A DNA stretch of 64,000 bases from Candidatus Borkfalkia excrementavium (GCA_019115945.1 DXCO01000037.1:1-64000); one strand, 5' to 3'. Shown: positions 1 through 10,457, counted from the first letter of the stretch. The notes: generated by a model not told the origin, from the sequence alone. Translations and numbers: made by a program.

Positions 1-71
1 TTCGAACCCCCGGACCCTTGCAGGTCTCCAGTTTTCAAGACTGGTGCCATCGACCTCTCTGCCAACCTTCC
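1..71 (-). tRNA. tRNA-Ser(UGA), 3' end truncated by window edge
   Basis: Reverse complement reads GGAAGGTTGGCAGAGAGGTCGATGGCACCAGTCTTGAAAACTGGAGACC...GGTTCGAA: acceptor 5' strand, D-arm, anticodon loop CTTGAAA (UGA), variable arm, T-loop TTCGAA. Confidence 0.9.
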
Positions 72-345
72 GTGTTAAAATTGCCGAAAAATCGGCAATT
101 TTTTATTCAGTTTTGCGTTTCTACAAGTTTAGACCGCTTGATTTGCAATTTGTAGAAAAGTTTGTAGAATTTACGGTGTTCGCAAATGGTTTGCAGAAAA
201 CTGACTTGCAAATCGACCGCTTTGACAGTAGATATTTTACCACAAGATACAGGGTAAAATCAACAGCTTGCGGAGCAAATCTGCCGAATTTCCGTTTGCA
301 TTGTAGAAACGAGGGACACATTTTGACCGCTTGATTTCAAGCGCA

Positions 346-386
346 TTTCAAGACTGACGCCATCGACCTCTCTGCCAACCTTCCGT
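346..386 (-). repeat. Second copy of the 5' half of the tRNA-Ser gene (direct repeat of 33..73)
   Basis: TTTCAAGACTGACGCCATCGACCTCTCTGCCAACCTTCCGT against 33..73, 39/41 identical; no 3' half of the tRNA is present. Confidence 0.85.
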
Positions 387-505
387 ATTCAAATGAAAAG
401 CAACGCAATAATTTTAACAAACGGAAAGATATTTGTCAAGATTTTTTCTGTCCGTTTCGGCAAACAGGGCGTTCGACCTTTTCTGTTTTTTATCCGGAAA
501 AATTC

Positions 506-535
506 TTGACAAAAACGGGCGTTTTCGTTTATTAT
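506..535 (+). promoter_or_regulatory. Promoter upstream of tyrA
   Basis: TTGACA (506-511), 18 nt spacer, TATTAT (530-535). Confidence 0.5.
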
Positions 536-644
536 TGATTCAAATATAAAGCGAGATATTTTATCGGGTAGGGGCGGCATGTACGGATATGTGCATATGG
601 CCGCTCGTATATTTTTAGAGGAAATATTTTTAAGAGGAGCGGTT

Positions 645-1463
645 ATGAAAATTTTGATCGCGGGGCTGGGGCTGATCGGCGGTTCCATGGCAAAAGCGCT
701 CGTGCGGGCGGGGTATAAAGCGGACGGCTTTGACAGGGATGCCGTCACGGCGGCCGCGCGCAGGGCGGGCGCCGTTGCTTCTATGGCGGGAGATTTCAAA
801 AATTACGATCTCGTCCTGATCGCATTGCCTCCGGACGAAACGATGCGTTTGCTCGACACGGCCGAATTCAAAGACGGGGCGATCGTGGCGGATATCTGCG
901 GCGTCAAAACGGCGGTCGGGCAGATCGTCCGATCAAAAAAGCGCAACTACCGTTATGTCGGCTGCCATCCCATGGCGGGCAAGGAAGTTTCCGGTTTTGC
1001 AAATTCCGACGAAACGCTGTTCGACGGCGCAAGCATGATCATTGTCGAAGACGAGCAGACGGATCGTGCGGCGGCGGATCTGCTGCAGGAATTGTTTTAT
1101 AAAATGGGATTTTCCTTTATCCGCCGATGCAGCGCAGGGTATCATGACAGAAAGATCGCCTATACTTCGCAGTTGGCGCATATCGTCAGCAATGCGTACG
1201 TAAAGAGCGAGACTGCCGACGATTACAGAGGGTTTACGGGCGGCAGTTTTCAGGACATGACGCGGATCGCCGGGGTGGACGAGCGCATCTGGACGCGGCT
1301 GTATTTTCTCAACCGCGACAATATCGCGGGGGAACTGCGAGGGCTGATCTTTGAACTGAACAAATACCTTTGCGCTTTGGAAGAGGGAAAAGAAGACGAT
1401 TTGCGCGATCTTTTGAAAGAAGGGCGCCTCCGCAAAGAAAAATTGGACGGGCAGGCGGATTAA
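645..1463 (+). CDS. tyrA: Prephenate dehydrogenase
   Basis: MKILIAGLGLIGGSMAKAL Rossmann motif, GCHPMAGKE motif; internal ATG at 645 with GAGGAGC upstream preferred to ORF start 579. Confidence 0.88.
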   Translation: MKILIAGLGLIGGSMAKALVRAGYKADGFDRDAVTAAARRAGAVASMAGDFKNYDLVLIALPPDETMRLLDTAEFKDGAIVADICGVKTAVGQIVRSKKRNYRYVGCHPMAGKEVSGFANSDETLFDGASMIIVEDEQTDRAAADLLQELFYKMGFSFIRRCSAGYHDRKIAYTSQLAHIVSNAYVKSETADDYRGFTGGSFQDMTRIAGVDERIWTRLYFLNRDNIAGELRGLIFELNKYLCALEEGKEDDLRDLLKEGRLRKEKLDGQAD

Positions 1464-1505
1464 AAGTTCGTTTTTTGAACAATTTTTAAAATTTTCCGAT
1501 TTTGT

Positions 1506-1534
1506 TTTACAGAATTGCAAAAATATGATATAAT
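1506..1534 (+). promoter_or_regulatory. Promoter for the DUF1934-MBL-rho gene group
   Basis: TTTACA, 17 nt spacer, TATAAT (1529-1534); implies the CDS starts at 1564, not 1534. Confidence 0.55.
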
Positions 1535-1563
1535 TGAAAGAGAAAATTGACTTGGGCAAAACC

Positions 1564-1977
1564 ATGAAAAAGACGAAAATTTGCCTGCGTACGACGGGCC
1601 CGGAGCAGAGCGAAGAGATCATTGCGCAAGCGGATTGCGTTTTTTCGGAAAAGGGGAATGTATACACCTTTGCCGAAGCGGGCGTGCGCTACACGGTAAC
1701 GGTCGGACGGACCGCCTCGATCGCAAGAGAGGGTGAAATATCCTATTTTTTGCTCCTTTCAGAAAAGGGAGAAGTCCCCGCAGAGATGAAAACGCCGTAC
1801 GGCACGATCCCGTTTTTTGTCCGTTCGCACGGGATCGCTCTGTCCGCAAATGCGGCAAGGACGGTTTTTGAAGCGGAATATTCCCTCGTCTTTTCCGGCG
1901 AGGAACGAAGACACAAGATTCTCTTCGAGGCGGACGCGCCTGCCGACGAGAATGCATTTACGGAGAACAGAAAATGA
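1564..1977 (+). CDS. DUF1934 (YwiB-like) beta-barrel protein
   Basis: MKKTKICLRTTGPEQSEEIIAQ... small beta-rich ORF typical of DUF1934. Confidence 0.6.
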   Translation: MKKTKICLRTTGPEQSEEIIAQADCVFSEKGNVYTFAEAGVRYTVTVGRTASIAREGEISYFLLLSEKGEVPAEMKTPYGTIPFFVRSHGIALSANAARTVFEAEYSLVFSGEERRHKILFEADAPADENAFTENRK

Positions 1978-2606
1978 AGATACGATACCTCGGGCATTCC
2001 TGTTTTTTAATGGAAGAAAAATCCCGTTTTGTGACGGATCCCTATACGAAAGTGGGGTATGAAATGCCCCGCGTTTCTGCAGACTTTATAACGTGCAGCC
2101 ACGCCCATTTCGACCACGATTATTTCGCCGGCGTAACGGGCGTCAAAAAGATCATTGACGGCGAAGGTGAATTTGAAGCGGGCGGAGTCCGCATCGCGGG
2201 CAAAAAGTTTTTCCACGACGCTTCGCGGGGAGCCCGCAGGGGAACGACGATCGCCTATTCTTTTTATTTCGGAGATACGCGCGTCTGCCATCTCGGAGAT
2301 CTGGGAGAGCCGTTTTCGCAGGAAAACGCCGCAAAGATCGGCCGCCCCGATATATTGATGATCCCCGTCGGCGGCACGTATACGATCGATGCGGCAGAGG
2401 CGAAAAAATATATCGACGCCATTTCTCCCGATATCGTGATCCCCATGCACTACCGCACGCAGAAATGCACCCTCGATATTGCGCCCCTTTCAGAGTTTTT
2501 GGCGATATCGGGAAGGGAAACGGTCGTTCTCGGCGCGTTGGATACCGCCGATCTCGATAAATACAAAGGAAAAATCATTGTTATGGAGGTGAGGGAAAAT
2601 GAATAG
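1974..2606 (+). CDS. MBL-fold metal-dependent hydrolase
   Basis: SHAHFDHDYF (HxHxDH) motif, MHYRT C-terminal His. Confidence 0.85.
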   Translation: MKIRYLGHSCFLMEEKSRFVTDPYTKVGYEMPRVSADFITCSHAHFDHDYFAGVTGVKKIIDGEGEFEAGGVRIAGKKFFHDASRGARRGTTIAYSFYFGDTRVCHLGDLGEPFSQENAAKIGRPDILMIPVGGTYTIDAAEAKKYIDAISPDIVIPMHYRTQKCTLDIAPLSEFLAISGRETVVLGALDTADLDKYKGKIIVMEVRENE

Positions 2607-4083
2607 AGACGAGCATCTGTTACAGAAATTTGAGCCCGTTTTCAAATTTCTCGACGGACTGAGCGTATATGAAGTGCGCAATATTGCGCGCACGGTGGGC
2701 GTCGTTTCGCCGACGACCGCAAAAAAGGGCGAACTGATCGAAAAGATCGTAAAAGTGGAGGCAGGGCTTTCCGCGCCCGAGCCCAAGCGTTCGAACAAAG
2801 GCGCAAAAACAAAAGCGCCCCCCGTGCCGGAGGGCACGATCGCCGAGATCAGGCGCCTTGTCGGTACGGTGAAATCGCAACTTACTTATCCTGAGGATGC
2901 GGCGGAAAATACGGAGATCGTATTCAAAGACGGCAAAGAAGAGGCGGAATTCGGGTATAAAGACGAGATCCGCTCGGGTGTCCTCGATATCCGCGGGCAG
3001 CAGGGATTCGGGTTTCTGCGCGCGGAAAACTGCGAACCGAGCAACAAAGACGTTTACGTAGCGGGGAATTTTATACGCCAGTATAAACTGCGCACGGGCG
3101 ATTTTATCAGTTGCTATGTGCGCCGCCAAAACCGCGAGAGCGGCTCTCCCGCGCTGGCGGAGATCACCTCCGTCAACGGCGGCTCGGCTGAGAAAATTTT
3201 TGTCCGCCGTGAGTTTGAAGATCTTACGCCCTGTTATCCGGACGAGCGCATCGAACTCGGCAAAACGCCGAAACTTTCTCTCCGCTGCATCGATCTGATG
3301 TGCCCTTTGGGCAAGGGGCAGAGGGGTCTGATCGTGTCTCCGCCGAAAGCGGGCAAAACGACGCTGCTCAAGGACATTGCGGGTTCCATTTCGGATAATT
3401 ATCCGCAGATCCACCTGATCGTATTGCTGATAGACGAGCGCCCCGAAGAGGTGACGGATATCAAAAAGAGCCTGCCGAAGGCGGAAATCGTCTATTCGAC
3501 GTTCGATAAATCATCCGAGCATCACGTCAGCGTATCCGATCTGATCCTGGAAAGGGCGAAGCGCCTTGCGGAAGGGGGGAAAGACGTCGTTCTCCTTCTC
3601 GATTCCATTACCAAACTTGCCCGCGCGCACAACAACAATATCGTGCCCTCGGGCCGGCTGCTTTCGGGCGGGCTGGACGCCGCCGCGCTCTATGCGCCCA
3701 AGCGTTTTTTCGGCTCCGCGCGCAAATTCGAGGAGGGCGGTTCTCTCACCATTCTCGCCACGGCTCTCGTAGATACGGGCAGCCGCATGGACGACGTGAT
3801 ATACGAAGAATTCAAGGGCACGGGCAACATGGAGATCCATCTGTCGCGCGACCTTGCGGAAAAGAGGGTATTCCCCGCGATCGATCTGTACCGTTCTGGT
3901 ACGCGCAAAGAGGAACTTCTGCTGGACGAAAAGGAACTCAACTGTTCGTATAAAGTCCGCAGGATCCTGAGCAGAGAGAACGCGACGGAAGGGCTCTTTG
4001 AAATGATGAAAAAGACGAAAGACAACGACGAATTTATAGCCAAAACGGACGAATGGCTGAAAATCTATAAAAACAGAGGTTAA
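2599..4083 (+). CDS. rho: Transcription termination factor Rho
   Basis: Rho RNA-binding domain (GVLDIRGQQGFGFLRAE), SPPKAGKTTLLKDIA Walker A, LLLDSITKLARAHN, SGGLDAAALYAPKRFFGSARK. Confidence 0.95.
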   Translation: MNRDEHLLQKFEPVFKFLDGLSVYEVRNIARTVGVVSPTTAKKGELIEKIVKVEAGLSAPEPKRSNKGAKTKAPPVPEGTIAEIRRLVGTVKSQLTYPEDAAENTEIVFKDGKEEAEFGYKDEIRSGVLDIRGQQGFGFLRAENCEPSNKDVYVAGNFIRQYKLRTGDFISCYVRRQNRESGSPALAEITSVNGGSAEKIFVRREFEDLTPCYPDERIELGKTPKLSLRCIDLMCPLGKGQRGLIVSPPKAGKTTLLKDIAGSISDNYPQIHLIVLLIDERPEEVTDIKKSLPKAEIVYSTFDKSSEHHVSVSDLILERAKRLAEGGKDVVLLLDSITKLARAHNNNIVPSGRLLSGGLDAAALYAPKRFFGSARKFEEGGSLTILATALVDTGSRMDDVIYEEFKGTGNMEIHLSRDLAEKRVFPAIDLYRSGTRKEELLLDEKELNCSYKVRRILSRENATEGLFEMMKKTKDNDEFIAKTDEWLKIYKNRG

Positions 4084-4087
4084 AAAA

Positions 4088-5047
4088 ATGGCTGAATATT
4101 ACGTAGGGATCGATTTCGGCGGAATGAGCGCAAAGGCGGGGCTCTTCGATGCGAATGCGAAAATGATCGCAAAAGATACGGTCAAGACTTCCCGCGAGGA
4201 CGATTATGCGGCGACGGTGGGCAAGATGGCGGGGCTCGTCAGAAAGATCTGCGCGGACAACGGCGTGGACCTGAACGACGTCCGCCGCGTGGGGCTCGCC
4301 TCTCCCGGCGTCATTGACGGGGTGAACGGCGTCGTCGTGCGCTGGGGAAATTACGACTGGTCGGACAAGCCTTTGGCAAAAGATATGACGGATGCGCTGG
4401 GCGTTACCGTTCTGGTCACCAACGACGCGAACGCCGCCGCATACGGCGAAGCAAAATTCGGCGCGGGCAAAAGTTATGAAGACAGCATTTTCGTCACCCT
4501 CGGCACGGGCGTGGGAAGCGGCATCATCCTCGGCGGCAAACTGTACGAAGGATACTGCGGCGCCGGCGCCGAAGCGGGGCATATGGTCATCGTCGCGGGC
4601 GGGATCCCCTGCGGCTGCGGCAGACGCGGCTGTTTCGAACAGTACGCTTCGGCCAGCGCGCTCGTGCGGGACACGAAAAAGGCGATGTTCGAACATAAAG
4701 ACAGCGTCATGTGGGAACTTTGCGGGGGAGACCCTGAAAATGCGGACGGCAAAACGGCGTTTTCCGCCGCGAAGGCAGGGGACGAAGCGGGTCAGACCGT
4801 CGTCAAAAATTATATCATGTATCTCGGAGAGGGGCTTTTGAACCTCATCAACATCTTCCGTCCGCAGGCGATCATCGTGGGCGGCGGGGTCTGCAACGAA
4901 GGGGAATATCTTCTCGCGCCCCTGCGCAAATATATCGGCGAAAGACTGTATGTCGGATGCGACCGCGTACCCTTCGTGCTCAACCGCGCGCAACTCGGGA
5001 ACGATGCGGGCATATACGGCGCGCTTGCGCTCGCCATGAACCGTTAA
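4088..5047 (+). CDS. ROK family sugar kinase (glucokinase-like)
   Basis: GIDFGGMSAKAGLFD, NDANAAAYGE, GCGRRGCFEQYAS ROK zinc motif. Confidence 0.9.
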   Translation: MAEYYVGIDFGGMSAKAGLFDANAKMIAKDTVKTSREDDYAATVGKMAGLVRKICADNGVDLNDVRRVGLASPGVIDGVNGVVVRWGNYDWSDKPLAKDMTDALGVTVLVTNDANAAAYGEAKFGAGKSYEDSIFVTLGTGVGSGIILGGKLYEGYCGAGAEAGHMVIVAGGIPCGCGRRGCFEQYASASALVRDTKKAMFEHKDSVMWELCGGDPENADGKTAFSAAKAGDEAGQTVVKNYIMYLGEGLLNLINIFRPQAIIVGGGVCNEGEYLLAPLRKYIGERLYVGCDRVPFVLNRAQLGNDAGIYGALALAMNR

Positions 5048-5074
5048 ATATTACGGCTTCGGGGCTATTATTGC

Positions 5075-5839
5075 ATGTTTTCAAAAAAGAAAAAACTCGG
5101 CCTCGCGCTGGGCAGCGGAGGGGCGAAGGGAATGGCCCATATCGGCGCCCTCCGCGCACTCGAAGAGATGGGGCTCCGCTTCTCGGCCGTGGCCGGCACT
5201 TCCATCGGCAGCATCGTCGGCGCGCTGTACGCCAAGGGATATTCTTCCAAAGATATGGCGGAACTGCTTTCCCGTCTGGACTATAAAGGGCTGGCGATGT
5301 CCGTTCTGATAGCGGGGTCCGTCCAGCCCGCCCGCCGCATGCTGGACGACATTCTCGACGAAAGCGAATTTTCAGAACTTAAAATCCCCTTTGCCGCCGT
5401 CGCGACGGATGCGGAGAGCGGGGAAGAGGTGGCCCTGGACAGCGGGAATGTCGCTTCCGCCGTGCTCGCATCGGGCGCGATGCCGCCCTTTTTCAAAGGG
5501 GTGGATTTGGGCGGAAAAACATTGGTGGACGGCGCGTTTGCTAACGCCGTTCCGGGCGACGTAGCAAAAAAACTCGGCGCCGATTTCGTGGTGGGGATCT
5601 CGCTTTCCCCTGCGAAGGATTATGAAAAGACTTTCTTTCTCACCCGATCGGGCGAAAAAAAAGAGATATGCCAAAGGGGGATCGGGCGGTGCGATTTTCT
5701 TCTCGCTCCCGATCTTTCGGCGTATTCCGCGGCGAGCGTTACGGGCGCTGCGGAAATGTACGATATCGGCTACGAATGCGCGATGCGCGCCTGTGACGAT
5801 CTGATGCGTGCGCTCCGCGCAAAAAAGATATCCGTTTGA
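5075..5839 (+). CDS. Patatin-like phospholipase (RssA-type)
   Basis: LALGSGGAKGMAHIG oxyanion motif, GTSIGS nucleophile elbow, DGAF catalytic Asp. Confidence 0.88.
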   Translation: MFSKKKKLGLALGSGGAKGMAHIGALRALEEMGLRFSAVAGTSIGSIVGALYAKGYSSKDMAELLSRLDYKGLAMSVLIAGSVQPARRMLDDILDESEFSELKIPFAAVATDAESGEEVALDSGNVASAVLASGAMPPFFKGVDLGGKTLVDGAFANAVPGDVAKKLGADFVVGISLSPAKDYEKTFFLTRSGEKKEICQRGIGRCDFLLAPDLSAYSAASVTGAAEMYDIGYECAMRACDDLMRALRAKKISV

Positions 5840-5855
5840 TTTTGGTTTTATACAG

Positions 5856-6956
5856 ATGAAAAAGGACGAAACCGCCATAACGAACAAGCCGTCGGGCGGC
5901 GGAAAACAGAAAAACAGGCGCCTCCGTATTGCGGCGGCCGCGCTTGCGGCTGTGCTGTTGGCGGTATGCATTCTGCTCGCCGTCAACGCGTTCGTTTATC
6001 CGCTCCGCTATCTTTGGGTCCTGTTCGGAAAAGTTTCCGTACCGCCGCGCCAAGAGGGAGAATTGCGCGTGCATTTTCTCGACGTGGGGCAGGGCGACTG
6101 CGCCGTCATCGAATTTCCCGACGGAAAGACGATGATCGTAGACGGCGGCGACGAAACGCGCGCATCCAGGCAGACGGTCCTGCGCTATATCCGTGCGCTG
6201 GGCATCGAAAAATTCGATTTTCTTCTTCTGACGCATACCGACGGCGATCATGCGGGCGGGCTGGACGACGTTCTCGCTCTTTACGGCGCAGATACGGCGT
6301 TTGTTCCTTACTGCACGCGCCCGTCTATCAACGATTCTTATTCTGATTTTACGCGGGCGCTTTCCGAAAGCGGAAGCAAGGCCGAAATCTCTCATCTGTA
6401 TACCCATGTGCTTTCGGATACGCCTGAAAATTTTTATTATCTGACCTTCCTTTCTCCGCTGTCGCCGGGTCTGGAAGGAAGTTTTTACGACAAAGCGAAT
6501 GCAGACGGCGCGACAGCGGAGGATATCAACGACGCTTCCGCCGTGTTTTGGCTGGAATATGCGGGCAGAAGCATCCTCTTTACGGGAGACATCACCTCCC
6601 GCGCGGAGGAGTTTCTCCTTTCCGCCTATACCGATCTCGGCGCCGAGGCGTTCGGCCAGACGGTGTCCGCGCCCTGGGGAGAAAAGATACGGCTTGCGCC
6701 CGAACTCGAAGATCTCGATTTTCTCAAAGTCGCGCATCACGGATCCGCGCAGTCCTCTTCGGAAGAATTTTTACGGATGACGGCTCCCGAGGCCGCGTTC
6801 GTCAGCGCGGGCACGGGCAACGGATACGGCCATCCCTCTGCGGAAACGCTTTCCCGTCTTTCGGCGGCGGGCGCGGAAATTTTCAGAACGGACGAATCGG
6901 GAACTATCCTTCTTACGATCGGAAAAGACGGCAGTTACACCGTCGAGTATACATAA
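5856..6956 (+). CDS. Membrane-anchored MBL-fold (ComEC C-terminal-like) hydrolase
   Basis: One N-terminal TM, then VHFLDVGQGDCAVIEFPDGKTMIVDGG, LTHTDGDHAGG, KVAHHGS. Confidence 0.85.
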   Translation: MKKDETAITNKPSGGGKQKNRRLRIAAAALAAVLLAVCILLAVNAFVYPLRYLWVLFGKVSVPPRQEGELRVHFLDVGQGDCAVIEFPDGKTMIVDGGDETRASRQTVLRYIRALGIEKFDFLLLTHTDGDHAGGLDDVLALYGADTAFVPYCTRPSINDSYSDFTRALSESGSKAEISHLYTHVLSDTPENFYYLTFLSPLSPGLEGSFYDKANADGATAEDINDASAVFWLEYAGRSILFTGDITSRAEEFLLSAYTDLGAEAFGQTVSAPWGEKIRLAPELEDLDFLKVAHHGSAQSSSEEFLRMTAPEAAFVSAGTGNGYGHPSAETLSRLSAAGAEIFRTDESGTILLTIGKDGSYTVEYT

Positions 6957-6975
6957 AACAAGTTTGGAGTACGAT

Positions 6976-8106
6976 ATGAAACTGACTACGGCAGGCGAGT
7001 CGCACGGAAGGGCGCTCGTCGCGATCATCGAAGGGCTGCCTTCCAATCTCGAAATCGACGTTGCGGAGATCGATTCGTATCTCTCGCTTCGTCAGAGCGG
7101 GTACGGCAGGGGAGCGCGCCAAAAAATCGAGAGCGATCGCGTGCAGATCCTGACGGGGGTCCGCAACAGGCTCACGCTGGGAAGCCCCGTAACGCTCATG
7201 GTGGAAAACAAAGATTATAAAAACTGGGAAGAATTCATGTCCCCCTACGGTGCGGACGTATCCAAGAGGCGTCTCACGCGCGTCCGGCCGGGGCATGCTG
7301 ATCTTACGGGCCTGTTCAAATACGACCAGACGGACGCGCGCAACATCCTCGAACGCGCTTCCGCGCGCGAGACGGCGGTCCGCGTCGCGGCGGGCACGAT
7401 CGCGCGGCAGTTGCTGCGTGCGCTCGGCGTAGAGGTCACGGGATATGTGCAGAGCATAGAGCAGATCTCCGACGAGCGGCGGTATTCTTTCGATGAGATC
7501 GCGGGGCTGAAAAAATATGACCTGTTCATGCCGGACGAGGGGCTGCGCGCCGCGGCGAGAAAGCGGATCGACGAGATCTCCGAAAGCAAAGATACGGCTG
7601 GCGGGATCCTCGAACTTCGCGTCCGCGGCCTGAAAAGCGGTTTCGGCAGTTGCATGTCCTATTCTGAAAAACTCGATGCCCATCTTGCGTGCGCGCTGAT
7701 GAGCGTGCAGGCGATCAAGGGCGTGGAAGTGGGGCTCGGCTTTGAGGCGGCGCGCCGCGCGGGCAGCCTCGTGCACGACCAGATCTACTATCGCGGCGGC
7801 GCATTCGTGCGCGAAACGAACAATGCCGGCGGTATCGAGGGCGGCATGTCGAACGGGGAAGAGATCGTTTTGCGGGCGGCCATGAAACCCATCCCCACCC
7901 TCATGCGCGGGTTGGATACGGTGGATTTCGACACAAAAGAGGCGTGCCGCGCCGCCACGGAGCGGAGCGATGTCTGTTCCGTCTGCGCATGCGAGATCAT
8001 TCTGGAAAGCGTGCTCTGTTTCGCGCTCGCCGAAAAAGTGCTGTCCCGCCTCGGCGGCGACAATATGCGCGAGGTCAAAGAGCGCTACGACCGTCTGCCC
8101 CGCTGA
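6976..8106 (+). CDS. aroC: Chorismate synthase
   Basis: MKLTTAGESHGRALVAIIEGLP; GGIEGGMSNGE; RPGHADLTG. Confidence 0.95.
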   Translation: MKLTTAGESHGRALVAIIEGLPSNLEIDVAEIDSYLSLRQSGYGRGARQKIESDRVQILTGVRNRLTLGSPVTLMVENKDYKNWEEFMSPYGADVSKRRLTRVRPGHADLTGLFKYDQTDARNILERASARETAVRVAAGTIARQLLRALGVEVTGYVQSIEQISDERRYSFDEIAGLKKYDLFMPDEGLRAAARKRIDEISESKDTAGGILELRVRGLKSGFGSCMSYSEKLDAHLACALMSVQAIKGVEVGLGFEAARRAGSLVHDQIYYRGGAFVRETNNAGGIEGGMSNGEEIVLRAAMKPIPTLMRGLDTVDFDTKEACRAATERSDVCSVCACEIILESVLCFALAEKVLSRLGGDNMREVKERYDRLPR

Positions 8107-8120
8107 TACAGGTGATATCT

Positions 8121-9176
8121 ATGCAGATCATTCACGTAAAAACGAAATCCCGCCCGAGCACCGTTTACTGCGGTGCGGGCGCCGCGGAAAAACTCTCCTC
8201 CGTTTTATCGGGAAAAGACGTCTTCGTCCTGACCGATTCCAATGTTTCCGCACTCTATCGCGACTTTATCGCGGAAAAATTCGCGGGAGCGACCGTCTGC
8301 GTCATCCCCGCGGGGGAGAGATACAAAAACAAAAACACGCTGTTTTTCGCGCTGGAAGCAATGATGCGCGCGCGGCTGAACAGAAAGTCCTGTCTGGTCG
8401 CGCTCGGCGGCGGCGTAACGGGCGATCTCGGCGGCCTTGCGGCGTCGCTGTATATGCGCGGGATCGAAGCGGTGCAGGTGCCGACCACGCTTCTGGCGCA
8501 GGTAGATTCTTCCGTGGGCGGAAAGACGGCGATCGATCACGGCGGCGTGAAAAACGTGATCGGCACCTTCTGGCAGCCGGAATACGTCGTTTGCGACCCG
8601 CTCTTTCTGCGCACCCTGCCTTCGCGGGAGATCAAGTGCGGGCTGGGCGAGATCCTGAAAACGGCGCTTCTCGATCGGGATATTTTCGATAAAATTTTTC
8701 AAAACAAGGGGCGCCTGCGCGATTTTTCTTTTTTGGAAGAGATCACGGCCGACTGTGTCCGTTTCAAGGCGGGCGTGGTCGCCGCGGACGAGACGGAAAA
8801 GAGCGGCGTGCGCAAGAGCCTGAATATGGGGCATACGACGGGGCACGCGCTCGAATTGCATTACGGCAGGCGCTCGCACGGGGAATACGTGCTGATCGGC
8901 ATTTGGGCAGAGAGTTTTATCGCCGAAAGGGAGGGCGTCTGTTCCGCAGAATATGCGGCGCGCGTGCGCGGCCTCGTTTCCCTTGCGGAAAAACGCATCC
9001 CGCATTTCGATGGGGTGCAAGAAGCGGCGAAAGCGGCCCTTCTGGACAAAAAGAACGGCCGGAAAGACAGCGTTTCCATGATATTGCCCAAAGCCGTCGG
9101 AGAATATGCTGAACTTTCCCTTCCGGCGGAAAAATACGCCGCGTATCTGGAAGAAATTTTCGGAGGAAATGCATGA
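8121..9176 (+). CDS. aroB: 3-dehydroquinate synthase
   Basis: ALGGGVTGDLGGLAASLYMRGIEAVQVPTTLLAQVDSSVGGKTAID; internal ATG 8121 chosen. Confidence 0.95.
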   Translation: MQIIHVKTKSRPSTVYCGAGAAEKLSSVLSGKDVFVLTDSNVSALYRDFIAEKFAGATVCVIPAGERYKNKNTLFFALEAMMRARLNRKSCLVALGGGVTGDLGGLAASLYMRGIEAVQVPTTLLAQVDSSVGGKTAIDHGGVKNVIGTFWQPEYVVCDPLFLRTLPSREIKCGLGEILKTALLDRDIFDKIFQNKGRLRDFSFLEEITADCVRFKAGVVAADETEKSGVRKSLNMGHTTGHALELHYGRRSHGEYVLIGIWAESFIAEREGVCSAEYAARVRGLVSLAEKRIPHFDGVQEAAKAALLDKKNGRKDSVSMILPKAVGEYAELSLPAEKYAAYLEEIFGGNA

Positions 9177-10414
9177 AGATCCTGCCCCGAAGCGAATTTT
9201 TCGGTGAATTTGCCGTACCGGGAGATAAATCCATCACACACCGCGCGGTCATGCTCAACGCCGCGGCGGAAGGGGAAGCGCTCATAACGGGGGCGCTCAC
9301 GGGGGAAGACTGTCTTTCCACCGTCTCCTGCATGCGTGCGCTGGGCGCCAAGATCGAAAGGGACGGAGATCGGATCCGCGTCGTCGGCGCGCCCGCCTTT
9401 GCGGACGGGCAGACGCTGTATTGCGGCAACAGCGGCACGACCATGCGCCTGCTTGCGGGACTGCTGGCAGGCAGAAACGTCCGCGCGGTACTCACAGGGG
9501 ATCCTTCTCTTTCCAAACGCCCCATGGAGCGCGTCGCGGCGCCCCTGCGGCTTCTGGGTGCAGAGGTGCGCACGCAAAGCGGATTTGCGCCCATCGAGAT
9601 CGGCCCCGCCGCGCTGAAAGGCTGTGCGATACAGACGGAAGTCGCCAGCGCGCAGGTCAAAAGCGCCGTTATCCTGGCGGCGCTCGGCGCGGAAGGGGAA
9701 ACGGCCGTATCGGAGAAACTGAAAACGCGGGACCACACCGAGCGCATGCTCGGCGCGATGGGCGCGCAGATAGAATTGGACGGAAATACCGTCCGCGTGC
9801 GCAAAAGCCGTTTGCACGCGGCCGACGTCGCCGTTCCGGCCGATATTTCCAGCGCGGCGTACTTTATGGCGTTGGGCGCCCTGCTCGGCGAGACCTTGGT
9901 CAGAAACGTAGGCATCAATCCCACGCGCACGGGCATCTTCACCGTATTCGACCGCATGGGGGTGTCCTATGCGCTCGAAGGGGAGCGCACGGTTTGCGGC
10001 GAACCCGTCGCGGATGTCCGCGTAAAAAAATCAGCGCTCCGCCCGCTCCGCCTTAAAAGGGAAGACATGCCTTCCCTGATCGACGAGATCCCCGTCATCG
10101 CGGTCCTTTGTGCCTTTGCCGACGGGGAAAGCGTCATATCGGGCGCGGAAGAGTTGCGCGTCAAGGAGAGCGACCGCATCGCCACGACCGCAGGGATGCT
10201 TGCCGCCGTCGGCGCATCCGTCACGGCAAAGGAGGACGGTTTTGTCATTCGCGGAAAGAAAAAAATCGCGGGAGGGGACGTGGATCCCCGCCTCGATCAC
10301 CGCATCGCGATGAGCGCCGCAGTCGCACTCTGTGCGAGCGAACGGGGCGGAGAGATCAAAGACGCGGCCTGCGCGGACATATCTTTCCCGAATTTTTACA
10401 GTCTGCTCGGATAA
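9173..10414 (+). CDS. aroA: 3-phosphoshikimate 1-carboxyvinyltransferase (EPSP synthase)
   Basis: PGDKSITHRAVMLNAAA, GNSGTTMRLLAGLLAG, LRVKESDRIA, DHRIAMSAAV. Confidence 0.95.
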   Translation: MKILPRSEFFGEFAVPGDKSITHRAVMLNAAAEGEALITGALTGEDCLSTVSCMRALGAKIERDGDRIRVVGAPAFADGQTLYCGNSGTTMRLLAGLLAGRNVRAVLTGDPSLSKRPMERVAAPLRLLGAEVRTQSGFAPIEIGPAALKGCAIQTEVASAQVKSAVILAALGAEGETAVSEKLKTRDHTERMLGAMGAQIELDGNTVRVRKSRLHAADVAVPADISSAAYFMALGALLGETLVRNVGINPTRTGIFTVFDRMGVSYALEGERTVCGEPVADVRVKKSALRPLRLKREDMPSLIDEIPVIAVLCAFADGESVISGAEELRVKESDRIATTAGMLAAVGASVTAKEDGFVIRGKKKIAGGDVDPRLDHRIAMSAAVALCASERGGEIKDAACADISFPNFYSLLG

Positions 10415-10457
10415 ATTTTTGCTCGCCCTGATCTGGGCGGGAAAAGGAGATAAATCG

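Noticed and set aside
346-386. Second functional tRNA-Ser
   Set aside because: Only the 5' half is present; the 3' half including variable arm and T-arm is absent.
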